This document shows positions 50,805 to 62,640 of a stretch of 64,000 bases of DNA, one piece after another. Within the stretch, counting starts at the first letter, position 1. Each line of letters begins with the position of its first letter. This stretch comes from Galeopsis tetrahit (lineage: Eukaryota; Streptophyta; Magnoliopsida; Lamiales; Lamiaceae): assembly GCA_963675135.1 (NCBI GenBank), contig OY776124.1, positions 6,121,001-6,185,000 on the forward strand, given 5' to 3'. The position numbers and the translations under genes are program-made. The notes under the pieces were generated by a model. The model was not told the DNA's origin, did not search any database, and saw only the letters and a program-made list of their open reading frames with translations.

Positions 50805-53800
50805 ATGAGCGTGTGTGTTGGAGTCAGTCAGTGAGTGTATTAGTTTGGGCGGCGGCGGGTAGGTTATTCGCTGCTGCGAATCTTCTAGACTCTTTCATAT
50901 GCGTACACACAATATTTGACTTTTGAGTAGTAAAATTAAATCCTGTACTATTCTTAATTTCCGTACAATTACTCTTATTATTATTTCCCATTTAATTTTC
51001 TAGAAACATAAAATGACTTGTACTTCATTCATGCTTCCACCCTTTGCTTTCGTGTTTCATCATCTACTTATCTTTCCATTTGTCGTCTTTTGTATGCACT
51101 TACGTGTCTACTTAGTATTTTCTGTAGACCGTTTAATGATGAGACGGAGTTTTAACACTTTATTTTGTGTTAACTTATGATTCTCAGAGAGACTATTTTA
51201 ATTACACAAATTTTTAATTTTTAAATAACAAAATTTAGATGGTCGTTTCACACAAATTTTTAAAAATACTTCCATGTGTCACGTGTGAATGAAAATGGGT
51301 ATAAAATAATTATAAAGACTAATTAAAACGAAAAAAAAAAGATATTTGAAATTATTTTTTCTATTAATTAAGATAATTACCCATTTTGATTAACCATCAC
51401 TTCTTTTATGATATTTTCTCCTCAACCACTCCCAATATAGTACAGTATAACGCAACCAACAATCATTTTATATATATATAAAATTAGAGCACTAGCATTT
51501 TAAATAATGTAATCACAGTAGAGACAATTCTTCCCTTAACATAGCAGGGACATTGAAGAAAAATAAAATTTCATTTTTATTGAAGAACTTCAATCAAGTA
51601 CCACTTTAATTGTATACTAACCAAAACTTGTAAGAGACAACTTGATCAGTCTTCATACATGCATGTATGAAACAAGTCCAGTTTACTCGTATTGTATGAC
51701 TCGTGAATTTATAGAGCTCCATCTAAATCACATTTTAAAAGTAAATATAATTTAAATATTAAGTTAAATGTCTCATACAGACCTCTTGTTTATGGGGAAA
51801 AAAAAAACTTAAAAGGTAAAAGCAACATTACAAAATATCAGACCTATATTTAGAAAGTGAGTAAATAACCAAAATGGGTAAAGAAAAATTGTGAGCAATT
51901 ATATTACTACTAATTATACATAACGTGGTTAAAAAAATATGAAATTAAAGTAATTGTTGTGAAATGATGTGATTCATGTGAACATAGAAGTAGTAAAAGA
52001 TTTACTACTTTTCTTTGATAGTATTAATTAATTATTATGTCATGCTAAACTAATACTACTGTAATAAATAAATAATTAAAGTAAAGTACGTATGCGATGA
52101 GATAAGAGCGTTGAAAATGGAATTGGATGAGTTTGGTCTGAATACAATCTACTAACTTACTGGATAATCAGAGTACGTGTACATATTAATTTCACTAGTT
52201 TCTTCTATCTAGATGTTTGTTTTTTCTTTTTCTTTTTTCTGTTGGTTCACACAACAAACAATTCATCGACGTATATATATGAATCAGGCCTAGCTAACTC
52301 TTCTCATTATACACGTGGGTGAATATTAAACACGCTACAAGTACCTTATAATTACTCTTTTCTAATCGCGAACTAATTAATAATAATTTGACTTTTTTTT
52401 TCCAAGGATAATATTATGACATGTTGTATTTTATTAGACTCATACTCCTACAATAATACAAAAGGTGAAAAGTGTAGATTTGATCCCATTAACCATGAGT
52501 TCATTGGTTTTGGGTCCCATTGTATTTGGATTTAGTCTCATACGAAGTAAATCTTGTAAACTTGATCCCATACGAAATAAATCTTGTAAATTAATTTGGT
52601 CTTATACGGAATAGATCTTGTAAATTTGGTCTCATACGAAATAGATCTTGTAAATTTGATCCCATACGAAATAAAAAATAAACTTATAGGCCGGAGTACT
52701 ATATATTTTTTAATAGACAATAGGTACAAAACATACCCAAATTTTCAACTGCAGCAAAATCGTCCCAAATTACGGAGAATTTGCGATTAAACTGACAAAG
52801 TCAACAAAATTTACGGTGAAAATAAAAGTCATCGCAATTTGCGACAATTTTTCAAGTCGTCTCAAATTTATGATGAAAATTTAATTCATCTCAAATTTAC
52901 AAAGGTTTTTTTTTCAATGAAATTTCAATTCATCTCAAGTTTGTGAATGATTTTTTTTTAAATAAAAGTGTGGGATTTTACAACTTTTTTTTAATATGTA
53001 TATTTATATAATTTATAACAACAAATAAATAAAAAGACTTCTAGCCCAAGGGCCTAAAGCCACACAAACTACCTTGAAGTCGCCAAGTTTGATACTTGGC
53101 GACAAGTCGACAACAACTTAAATTGTGAGATTATTTTGGGTCAAGTTGTGTTGAGCCCGGGTTAACGACTTTATTTGAGTGGTGTTCACTTTGGATTTTG
53201 GATGGTTTTGAAAATTGATTTTTTAGATTGTAATATTTTAATTTTTAATTTTTTTTTATGAATAATAATAATTTTTTATTTTGTTTAAGTGAATTCCAAA
53301 TTGTGTTCCCGTGGATTGGTTGGGATTCCATAAACCAATTCATCGAACTAGACTATTTGACATGCTACAGTGACTTTTCGGGAATAATTTACAGCCAAAT
53401 TTTCTCATACAATTAATGTTTAATTTTATTCAATTTAACATTTAATTCAATATATTGAAATTCAATTTTAATTTTATAGGTAAAATCAATTGCACTCCAG
53501 TATCATTTATACTTAAATTTTTTGAATTAAAAGTTATATGATTCGTAAACTTATATGATACTTAAATTTTTTGAAATAAAAGTTATATGATTCGGAATTA
53601 TGCAACAAATTACCCGGCAGCGGAGTATATAATTCATTCATTAAATTCAAAATCGATCCAGATTACAACTTACAATGGTGACATCTCATTATCACCCCGA
53701 TCGATAAATTACAATACTACAATATTTGCCTTTTTCTTTCCAATTAATGAATGCCGTAACAAAAATATAGTATCTAAAATCAAGAACTAAGCCTTGCAGA

Positions 53801-53858
53801 TTCTGTGAATTAAAAAATAATATAAAAAATGGCGCCATCATATCTCTCTCGATCGAGA
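50805..53858. other. AT-rich intergenic region
   Basis: No gene was recognised. It holds a short tandem array (52531-52678), an A/T-rich low-complexity part, and 53040-53190, which is less AT-rich and contains a small inverted word pair (GCCAAGTTTGATACTTGGCG). The left edge (50805-50900) continues the GC-richer distal ZAT promoter. Confidence 0.4.
52531..52678. repeat. Tandem repeat, about five units of 31 bp
   Basis: Units share CATACGAAATA and ATCTTGTAAATTTG. They differ at several positions, so the array is not new. Short frames through it in both directions are by-products of the repeat. Confidence 0.8.
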
Positions 53859-56800
53859 TCAAGGGTATAAGCAAGAACCGGTACCTGGAAAATAAAACAA
53901 ATTAGTAATATATATTATGAACATAAAAATATATGTATAAATTAGTAACAATCGATCATGTATAATTAATGGAGTATATATAATTAAATGTACACAAGTG
54001 TAAGTCATAATTAAATTAAGGAGCTAGCTAGGGAGAGAGATGCGTACTGGGATTGGTGGAGGTAAGGACACCGGTGCCGCCGAAGTCACAGTTAACGGCG
54101 TCGGGACCTTTAGCGTGATAGTAAGAGCTCATGGCAAAGGAGGCGTAGGCCCTGACGGAGGAGGGTGTATGGCACGCGCCGCCGGTTTGAATTGGCTTGC
54201 AATCTATGCCGGCTTGACTGCACGCGTAGTTTATGTTGTTTTGAAGGGCCGCCTCGCTAGCGTCGGCCTTTGCCACGCACCACTTTTTGCCGCCCACACC
54301 TGGCGTCGGTGTTGGCTGCACATGTCATGTAGAGTATATATATTAATTATCAAACTCAATTGGAATCACTTAAAACTAATTGTCAATTACATGTATTTTA
54401 TTAATTATTAAAGATTATACATGTCATAGTAACTTTACGATAAAAGGAGAAAAAGTATTACGATTTAAAAAAAAAAAAAAACATGTGGTGTAGGTAAATC
54501 GGACCAGATTCTTGATGTTGGAGTAGCCGACCTAATGTACCCCAAATTTCAATTTCAAATTTTAGTATGCATATATATATATATATATATATACCGAGGA
54601 GTCTTTTATGAAATCATCTCACGATCTTTAAAAGAGATGAACGTTAATTTATAAATTACCTCAATGGGTAGAAATAGATTTAATTTCAATTACTGCAGAT
54701 CGATTGAGTGATTTTCTCTGGTTTCTTCTGCAAGAGGACAATAGTTTGAAGGAGCTAGGATTTTACTTGTTCTTGAGTTTCAACAATTTCCAGCCCAACT
54801 ATCATGTGGCTTTTTAATTTTTATTGGTTATGTTTTTACTATTTGGATTTAGCGTCCCTTATTTGTTGACATACTAATTTGAGAACTAGTATTATAAGAG
54901 ATCAATTCACATGATATTTTTTCAAGTTTTTACAATTCTTAATGTATTATTATAAATTTTGCAAAAATAATGTGTCTTATGCAGGAGACATCTTCATATA
55001 ACTTCTATGTTAATGTGATTGTATGCACTTTAAATTTAAGATTATAATATTTATGTGCAAATATTTTAAGAACATCTTTCAGTGGTACCCCTAGCTAGTT
55101 AAAAAAAACAAAAAAAATTGGGTAGGCCAACAACGTACTGTTCACGCTGTAGTCCACTACATCATATCGAACATAGATTCCAAAATATTTATAAGGTTTT
55201 TTGTTTTTTGAGAGGACAAGATTGTATTGTGCGAGTCTAGATATATCATTTTAAAAGGATATATAGTAATAATATTATCAAGCTGGATAAATAAAGGCAT
55301 AACGGGCATGAAGACGAGATTCAAATTAAATAAAAAAAAAAAAGGATACATATCGTAACTTTAAAGTAAGCATATATATATAAAAATAAAGATGTGGAAC
55401 AAATAAAGAATCAACCGGCCACATGCAACTTTTGACTTAAATCTTATTGTTCTTCAATTATGCATATCTATGACCACTCACCGGCCAATTACAAAACAAA
55501 CTTTATAGATCGATGTGTTATCATGTGTGTATAATCGATTATTCGTAAGCATCCTATGCATAACTTCAAAAGAAATTTGCATGTAATATATATATATATA
55601 TATATACTAGAGTGATGATTTAAAAAAAAAAATCAATATAGTAATTTTTAAAATACACGTGTATGAAATTTAATTTATTTATCTTAATAGAGAAGAAAAT
55701 GAGAGAAATGCCGAATTTGTATAAATTTTGAATATAGAAAACGTAAACATGTGAAGAGAGTGACTTTTGAATGGAAAACGGTATGTTACTAATAATTTTC
55801 ACGTCAAATTTTCAAGATTTAAGATTTCTATCATTTTTTTCAATTTTTTTTGTAATATCAATAGTTCCAGCAATATATTCATAAAATTAATTAAGGTTGT
55901 GATATTTATTGTCATAATTTGGTTGCAATTAATCAGTTTCTAGCTACTTTCTTCTAAAATGAATGTTGATACATGCATTACGATTAATTGCGAATCTACG
56001 AGAACGGCATTATAATGCACACACATAAATACATGCATTAATCACGAGTTAAATTAATAAATAAATAAATTTACCTTAACAACAGGAGCTGCCGCAGCTC
56101 CGGCGCGCATAACACCCGCGTCATAAACCGAGCTAAAATCGGGCCTAAAAAGCCCGAAATTCTTCTCAGCAAAAGAGCCCGTTTTCTGATTCTCATTAAA
56201 CAACGCAAATATATACGTCTCAAACTTCCTCTTGGGCATCAAGGGCGTCCCCCGGCCCGAATTATAATGGTCCACCAACCCCCAATTATACGACGCCGCA
56301 TTGGCCACCGACACCTTCGGCTTCTCAAAAACCTCCCCATCCGACGCCCACCCCGTTTCCCCCACCACAATTTCCACATCCCCGTACCCTAATTTCTCCA
56401 TCGACGTAAAAATCGAATCCAGCAGAATGTCATACATGTTCCCGTAAGTCCGCTTCGTGAACTTATCGAACACCCCTTTGTTCGGGCGGAAAAGGCACAG
56501 ATCTGCCTTTTCCGGTCCGTACGAGAAGTACGGATACGGATTCACCATGAAGGGTGAACCCGTATCGCGGTGGAATTTCAGGAGCGGTTCGAGGACTCCC
56601 CGGTCCCAACCGGGTCTGAACCGGGCTTCGCTGGGTAGATCCGTGGGTTCGAGGATTGCGGTGGAGTGGGCGGTGGTGACTTTAACGTCGAAGATTTTCT
56701 CGAGGTGGAGAGCTTTGTGTACGGTGGACATGGCGGTTACGAGGTTATCGATGAGGAGCTGTGGGCCCCAGTGGAGGATTTCGTTACCGATTAGGATGTA

Positions 56801-57130
56801 GTTGATTTTGGTTTGGGGGTGGAAGGGGGTAATGTGTTTGGCGAGGTAACGGCGGGCGTAACGGATGTTTGTGAGATTGGGGATTTCGCCGTTAGGGATT
56901 GTGACGGCGACGAGGATGCCGGTGTTGGCGAAGGCGCGGAGGATGTCGGGATTGACGTCGAAGATTTTGATTCGGTCGATTGTGGTTTTGTCTTTGAGGA
57001 ATTCAGCTACTTGGGAAGGGGGAGGGAGGTTGTCGGCGAGAGTGCCGTAGTTGACGCCGATGGAGTGGACGGCGGAGACGGTGGCGAGGAAGATGAGGGC
57101 GGCGGCTGCCACCCTGGTCGGAGACGTCAT
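53859..57130 (-). CDS. Glucan endo-1,3-beta-glucosidase, GH17 with X8/CBM43 domain (449 aa, three exons)
   Basis: Hydrolyses beta-1,3-glucan (callose) in the wall or apoplast. Exons on the minus strand: 57130-56075, 54315-54048, 53884-53859; both introns have GT-AG ends and phases fit (0, then 1). A signal peptide covers about residues 1-23. The GH17 barrel starts GVNYGTLADNLPPP; the acid/base Glu is E117 in IGNEILHWG and the nucleophile E258 in VVGETGWAS. The X8 domain (about 353-449) has the six expected cysteines, from WCVAK to the last, which lies in the tiny 26-nt third exon encoding TGSCLYP. No hydrophobic GPI tail follows, so secretion rather than membrane anchoring is likely. Intron 1 is 1759 bp and AT-rich. 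A GA microsatellite lies upstream. The subfamily is not resolved. Confidence 0.93.
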
Positions 57131-57303
57131 ACTGTTAATTATAAATAAAAGAATATTAATTAATGTAAAGGGAGAGAATGGAATGAGAGTGAGTATAGAA
57201 TTGGAGAAAATGATCGATTAGAGAAGGAGAGGGTGGTGGTGGAAAGAAAAAAAGAAATAAGCGAAAAACCTCGTATATTGGGTGGTGCTCCGCTGTCAGC
57301 AAC

Positions 57304-57308
<5 letters not shown>

Positions 57309-57337
<29 letters not shown>
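57309..57337. repeat. (AG)n microsatellite in the glucanase promoter
   Basis: About 14 AG units, 180-207 bp upstream of the glucanase ATG, so in its promoter or 5' UTR. GA/CT repeats of this kind can bind BBR/BPC factors; that role is inferred. Confidence 0.85.
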
Positions 57338-57340
<3 letters not shown>

Positions 57341-58500
57341 ACCTTTTAGATTTCCTGTCTCATCATATTGTTTCTCACTTTCTTATTACACATTTACCCT
57401 TTTTTTTTTTTTTTAATAATACTCCTAGTCCCAAATTAGATTGTGGATTTATAAAAAAAAAATGGATATTTCAATTTAAATTGTACATTTTCTTATTTTA
57501 CAATAAAGCAATAAAAGACGTTCTCACTCTAAACTACATCCTTCCAATATTTCAAAATTAATCATTAATTTATATTTATTAACTAATCTCCTCTCAAGTT
57601 TCGAGAAAAAAAAAACTAATCTCCTCTCAAATTAAATCTTTTTTCCATACAAATTTATCATATATATGAAGATATTTATTTATTTTCTTTATTATTTAAA
57701 AATGTACTTGTTAATATATACCATTTTTTAATTCCAACAAATTTTATGAACATTTATTAGAAAACAGATGGAGTATGTTAAAAAGTCAAAAGTTCATATT
57801 TTTCTTTCTCCATAAATTGTTGGTTCATAACCATTGGCCAGATTAAAAATATTAGTATACAATCGAGACTTAAAATTTGTAAAAATATCAATGTATACTA
57901 TCGATGTCACGTTTAATATATAAATTTGAAAATGCAAAAGTATGGAACTTATTCAATGTGTCTATCCCTCTAAAATTTATATATAAAAAATTTATCAAAA
58001 TAAATGGAGAGAATCAATTAGTTAAAGGTAAAATGGGAATTCAATTAATTACTTAGTATGCGGGTATTAATTTAAATGACATACAAGTATTTCTTTTTTG
58101 TGATTCATGTATTTAATTATGCTTCTATATTAATTGGATCAACTACCAAAATTATATTTTAAATAAAGTGAACCAACAGCTATTATAGCGAAAATCTAGG
58201 AAAATTTGACCGTTAACCTTTTGAACTACAGTATTTGCCAATGTTACAGTTCAAATCAATTTATTAATTTAAAAATTAAGAATGAATGTAAATGACAAAT
58301 ACATTAAAAAAAAAAAAATTGATTCCAACCAAACATATGAAATGAACTTGCACATTCGATTCTCTGCATTTTACTCAATATATTAACCTATACATACTCA
58401 AACTCAATCAAATAAACTCAAACATAATTTCAAAAAAGCTTTAACACAACAAGTGAATTAAACTCCAAGCATGTAGCAAAAAGAACATGTTACAAATTTA
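57338..58500. other. Intergenic spacer between two minus-strand genes
   Basis: AT-rich, no ORF. The part near 58380-58500 adjoins the 3' UTR of the ankyrin gene (stop at 58755). Confidence 0.45.
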
Positions 58501-58754
58501 TGTAAAATACAACTAATACTAGTTGAGAAAGAACCCCAATCAAAGGCAAACTAAACTAGATACAATTGAAGAAGCAGTTTCTGGGAAAAATTAAACACCA
58601 ACTGCATTCCAATTTCCATATGAATAACAACACAAACAACAGAAAATAAGAAGAAGATGAACCATCTTCTAATACAACAACAAGAGGCCATCCCAAACTG
58701 AACCTACCGGCAATACGTGTTTTGAGTACAAATCTAGTGAGATCTCCAGCTCTG

Positions 58755-61700
58755 CTACTCAACCTCATCGGTGAATCTTCTAGAACCATCTGGATTTCTG
58801 TTTGTCCCTTGCTTTCTATGTTTCTTGCTCTTGGCTTTCTTCGCCTTCATTCGTCGTTTCTTCTCGTTAGCATCAACCCACGCGTAATCAGATGGTATGG
58901 TGAAAGGATCAACTTCATCACGGAAGCTACGGCCTTCACTATCACTTGATTGGCCCCCACGACTTCCTCTCATCCATGACATCCACGAAGAACCCTCGGA
59001 GGATTCCTTAGATTTGGAATCTTGGAAATGTGCAGGGCTAGACAGAGGAGTTGAGAACTCCTCAATTGGTTGAAGCTCCTCGAATTTTGTAAACGTCACT
59101 AGGACACGTATTGTTGGGACAATCGGGATGGCAATCTGTGCAGTGGGTTCATTAGTCAGAATAGCACCCAAAACGTAGAGTATGACAATTTAAAAATTCA
59201 AGCAGGCCAAAGACATCTGTGTGCGATAATATATACATATATATATATATGACTGGATCATATAAAATTATGTAGAATCGGTTCAAATTAGTACAAGACA
59301 AGTAAATAAATAGATCTGATAGCATCCCACAGGATCTAGAAACTTTTCCAACAGTTGAATATGCTTTTTGAAGAGAGATGGTTATTATATCTCCAAATAG
59401 TGCACCAAATAACATTAGCGTTCCAAGAAGCTAAAAGAACATGGACCGCTACAATGAAATTGAGATATCTGTTCAAAAAGTTAAAATTACTGCCAACTTT
59501 TCAAACAAGATACTAAATTCCTAGAGCAGCGAAGGATGCACTAACTGGTCAAGATATCTATGCAATGCAGTATAGATGAAAGGGAAAGAGGGGGAGGGGG
59601 GAATTACAAATAGGGGAACAACCATACGATTATTCATATTCTAGACAAATTAAAGCCAAGTACATTCTTCTAATTAAATTGCACTTAAACTTACTTCAAA
59701 CATAATGAGGTGAAATCAAGAGTTTTGAGAGCTAAGAAATGGTAGCAGACAAAATATCTACATAAAAACACGGGCAAATAAGTGTGGTGTCAAATCATTG
59801 CATAATCTGAGTAAGGGTCGCAAGTTTTTAATATTGCTGTTACTTTGTCAAACGCAGGTTTATTTATTAACCACACTAACCATAAAAAAGTTTAGGAGTT
59901 CCAAATGACAACAGCCAACAGATTAGACACGTTTACATTGTTCCTCATGTGAGCAGCCATTATCTAAATTAACAGATTCAGCAGACTGATACTAAGTAAA
60001 AGTGAAAAACTATCTACTAAAATTGCATATGCACCATTGAAAACTAAAACAAGATTACATGTAGATGTGACCCTATGCTTGCAAAGCTTCTGACAATCCA
60101 TGCTCAATCTAGAATTTCTACATTCCCTAAGTTCACATGAACTGCAGTGGTTTATCAGATTCTTATATGTTGACTACAATGGCTATGCTAAGATAGTTGC
60201 AGATACTAGATAAGTGAACGCTATTGGAAGTAGCACGCTTTTATGTAGGAAACAGATGACAGAAAAACTATTTCCATGAAACATCAATAAAGAAAGGTAT
60301 GCATTAAAAAGTGCACATGTCCTTAATACCTTGACTGGAAATGTTCCAGGAGGAAGCTTAGTAGTTAAAAGCTCTCGAAGTCTTCTCACGGCTTTGACTT
60401 TATTAGCCAATATGTCAAGCAAAGGCAAGAGTTCTTGTGTTTGTAAAGGAAAATCTGGTGTCAACCACAAAACAGGTCTCAGACCTTTCTTATACTCGCT
60501 TTCACTCTTGGGCTCAACGGGGGTCCCTTTCTTCTTTTTCTTCTTGCTACTTTTATCTTTCGACTTCTTCAAGTCCCCTGTATCCTCCCTAGGAAACTCA
60601 GATGATGACCTGCGACTGTCATTAGACTTCTGCCTGCTATCATCAGGTGCCAACTTTGAAAACTTCTTTAGAATCTTTGAATCATCAGGATCGTCTCCAA
60701 GATTTTTTGAGCTCTTCTTGTTCCAACCAAACCAGCCTTTCTTATCCTTGGTAGCACCATTTGATTCACAGCTTTCAATTGAACCTGTATCAAAGTTTTC
60801 ATGGCAATCCTGCACCTCATTGTCTTCATCCTCACCAAAACCATCCCCCATCCGAAGTGCAGAATCTAGCTGCATTCTTTCCTCAGCTGTCAACACATCA
60901 TCATACTCATCATTTTCAGCCCCATTAGTCGGCAATCTATCTTCATCATTAACTGAAAAAAGCTCCTCATCAGTCATAGCACCAGGAACTCTCCTAGACT
61001 TCACACTAACCTGGACATGAAGCATATCATAGACCTTGGCTTTCCAAGCTCCAACCATCTCGGTCCTTTCCTGTCTTCTCCAATTCAAATGGGGAACAAG
61101 CTCAGCCTGAGTAACATCAATTCCTGGTCTGTACATATTAGTTTGAGACATCAAAGTCACTTCATGCGCAACTTCAGCCTCTGATGGTTGAATACCAGCT
61201 CCTTCGAGAGCATTCGTAATCTCTTTCTCCTTGTGAGCCAGTACGATCAAAGATCCAGGAGGCAAAGATATATTTCCACTCTCTGAGGAATGACCCTCTC
61301 CAAGAAAGAGAAATGTTTGATCAGAGCGCTGGATACGGAATCCATCAAACCCTGCAAGGGTCATATCTGCTCGGAGATTAGAACCACGTTTCCATATCCG
61401 ATAAGTATCTGAAGGGGCGATTCTACCAATGAACGGTATCACTGAGCTCTCAAAGTGAAAGGTTATCTCCATATAAAAGTCACGAATTCGAGAAGCTGAT
61501 GCCACAATCCTAGGAAGCCTACGACACCATTTAGCCCAGGCAAGGGGCTGGTAGTGCCGGGCTATGATCATGGCGATGCTCTCCTCACGGGTACAAACTG
61601 CCTCTTGGAGTGCACTCCATCCATTTTCATTCTGAAGACTCCAATCAGCACCAGCTGCCATTAAAACCTCAGCTGAAACTGCATCATGCATCCTCACCGC

Positions 61701-61922
61701 TAGGTGCAAAGGAGTTTCCCTACCCGGAACATCCCTCCTGTCAATCATTGCAGACACAGCATCGGCATCTACTTCAGCAGCCATAGACTCGTCTTCGTTA
61801 TTGACCTCTCCCGCCTTTGCCAGCTTAGGAAGACCAGCCACAATACGTCTCAATGCTGAATGGTCACGTCTCAGCACCGCCAAATGGGCAGGACTGTGTG
61901 CATATTTTGACAAATCCTCCAT
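58755..61922 (-). CDS. Ankyrin repeat / GPCR-chaperone-like protein, ANKRD13 family (657 aa)
   Basis: Coding exons on the minus strand are 61922-60330 (531 codons) and 59135-58755 (126 codons plus stop), joined in phase 0 across a 1194-bp GT-AG intron (FPVK|IAIPIVPTIRVLV). Ankyrin repeats occupy about residues 9-125 (SPAHLAVLRRD, TPLHLAVRMHD, GWSALQEAV). The ANKRD13/GPCR-chaperone domain follows (about 160-590; WAKWCRRLPRI, DFYMEITFHFESSVIPFI, WRRQERTEMVGAWKAKVYDM), interrupted by a Lys/Ser-rich insert (about 405-465). The C terminus is strongly basic (KKRRMKAKKAKSKKHRK). Animal relatives act in ER exit or ubiquitin-dependent trafficking; the plant role is little known, and I see no clear UIM here. 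Length agrees with other plant members. A leader intron is likely between 61923 and 62600. Confidence 0.92.
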
Positions 61923-62640
61923 TATTCTATCTTCCTAATATCTATATTTCCACTCTTCCTTTCTTCACTTAATCAATCCTACAAAATTGAAACTTCCCCA
62001 ACTCCTTAATCTAATGAGAATCTCAAAGTAGTAAATTTCCACCATTTTGCAACAGAAAATGCCAGAAAATCATCCCAGTTTTCAACTCCCAAAAGGTCCC
62101 CACCATAAATCCAAAGTTCCAATTACACACAAAAGTTCTAGTTCTTCTTCACAAACAATATTCCAAGGACTCAATAATTCATCAACACATAAAAGCCCCT
62201 TAAATCTTGATCTCAGCTCAAAATCACCAATGAACAATTCCTGACAAAAAGATAAAACAAAAAACAAATAAAAGCGCGGCAAAATTAGTTCAACACCTCG
62301 ATCTAGCTACAATTCCAGCTTTAGATTTCATTTAACATTTCCATCCAACGAAACAAATCACCAGACCCAAAATAAGAACGAAAAACGAAAATTACCAGAC
62401 CTAAACACCCGAAAACGAGCAAAATTGACGAAACTCCGGTAGGGGGCTGATAAATAACGTAGATTCAGATCTCTTTTCCGGCTTTCTCTCTCTATAAATG
62501 CAGAATCCAGGGTAGATTGAGAGAGAGAAAGAGAGTGGTGAGATGTGTAATTGAAAATTGGCATCTGCTGCTGCTCGCTGGCCTGGCTGCTGATACTGTT
62601 AGCTGTTTCTGGCAATAGAGATTTAAATAAATGCCATCAG
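61923..62640 (-). promoter_or_regulatory. 5' UTR and promoter region of the ANKRD13-like gene
   Basis: On the minus strand it contains a CT-rich leader (CACTCTCTTTCTCTCTCTC near 62540-62522) and a CTATAAAT-like word around 62497-62490 (GCATTTATAGAG on the minus strand). A GTTTAG|GTCTGG-type joint near 62400 could be a leader-intron donor. Exact start of transcription not determined. Confidence 0.45.

Noticed and set aside
52531..52790. Small ORFs through the 31-bp repeat on both strands
   Set aside because: Arise from repeat periodicity close to a multiple of three and have no domain.
54040..54411. 123-aa plus-strand ORF opposite the X8 exon
   Set aside because: Shadow of the glucanase second exon, whose six-cysteine pattern is clear.
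60331..61020. 229-aa plus-strand ORF opposite the ankyrin gene
   Set aside because: Low-complexity Ser/Phe-rich shadow of the Lys/Glu-rich coding strand.
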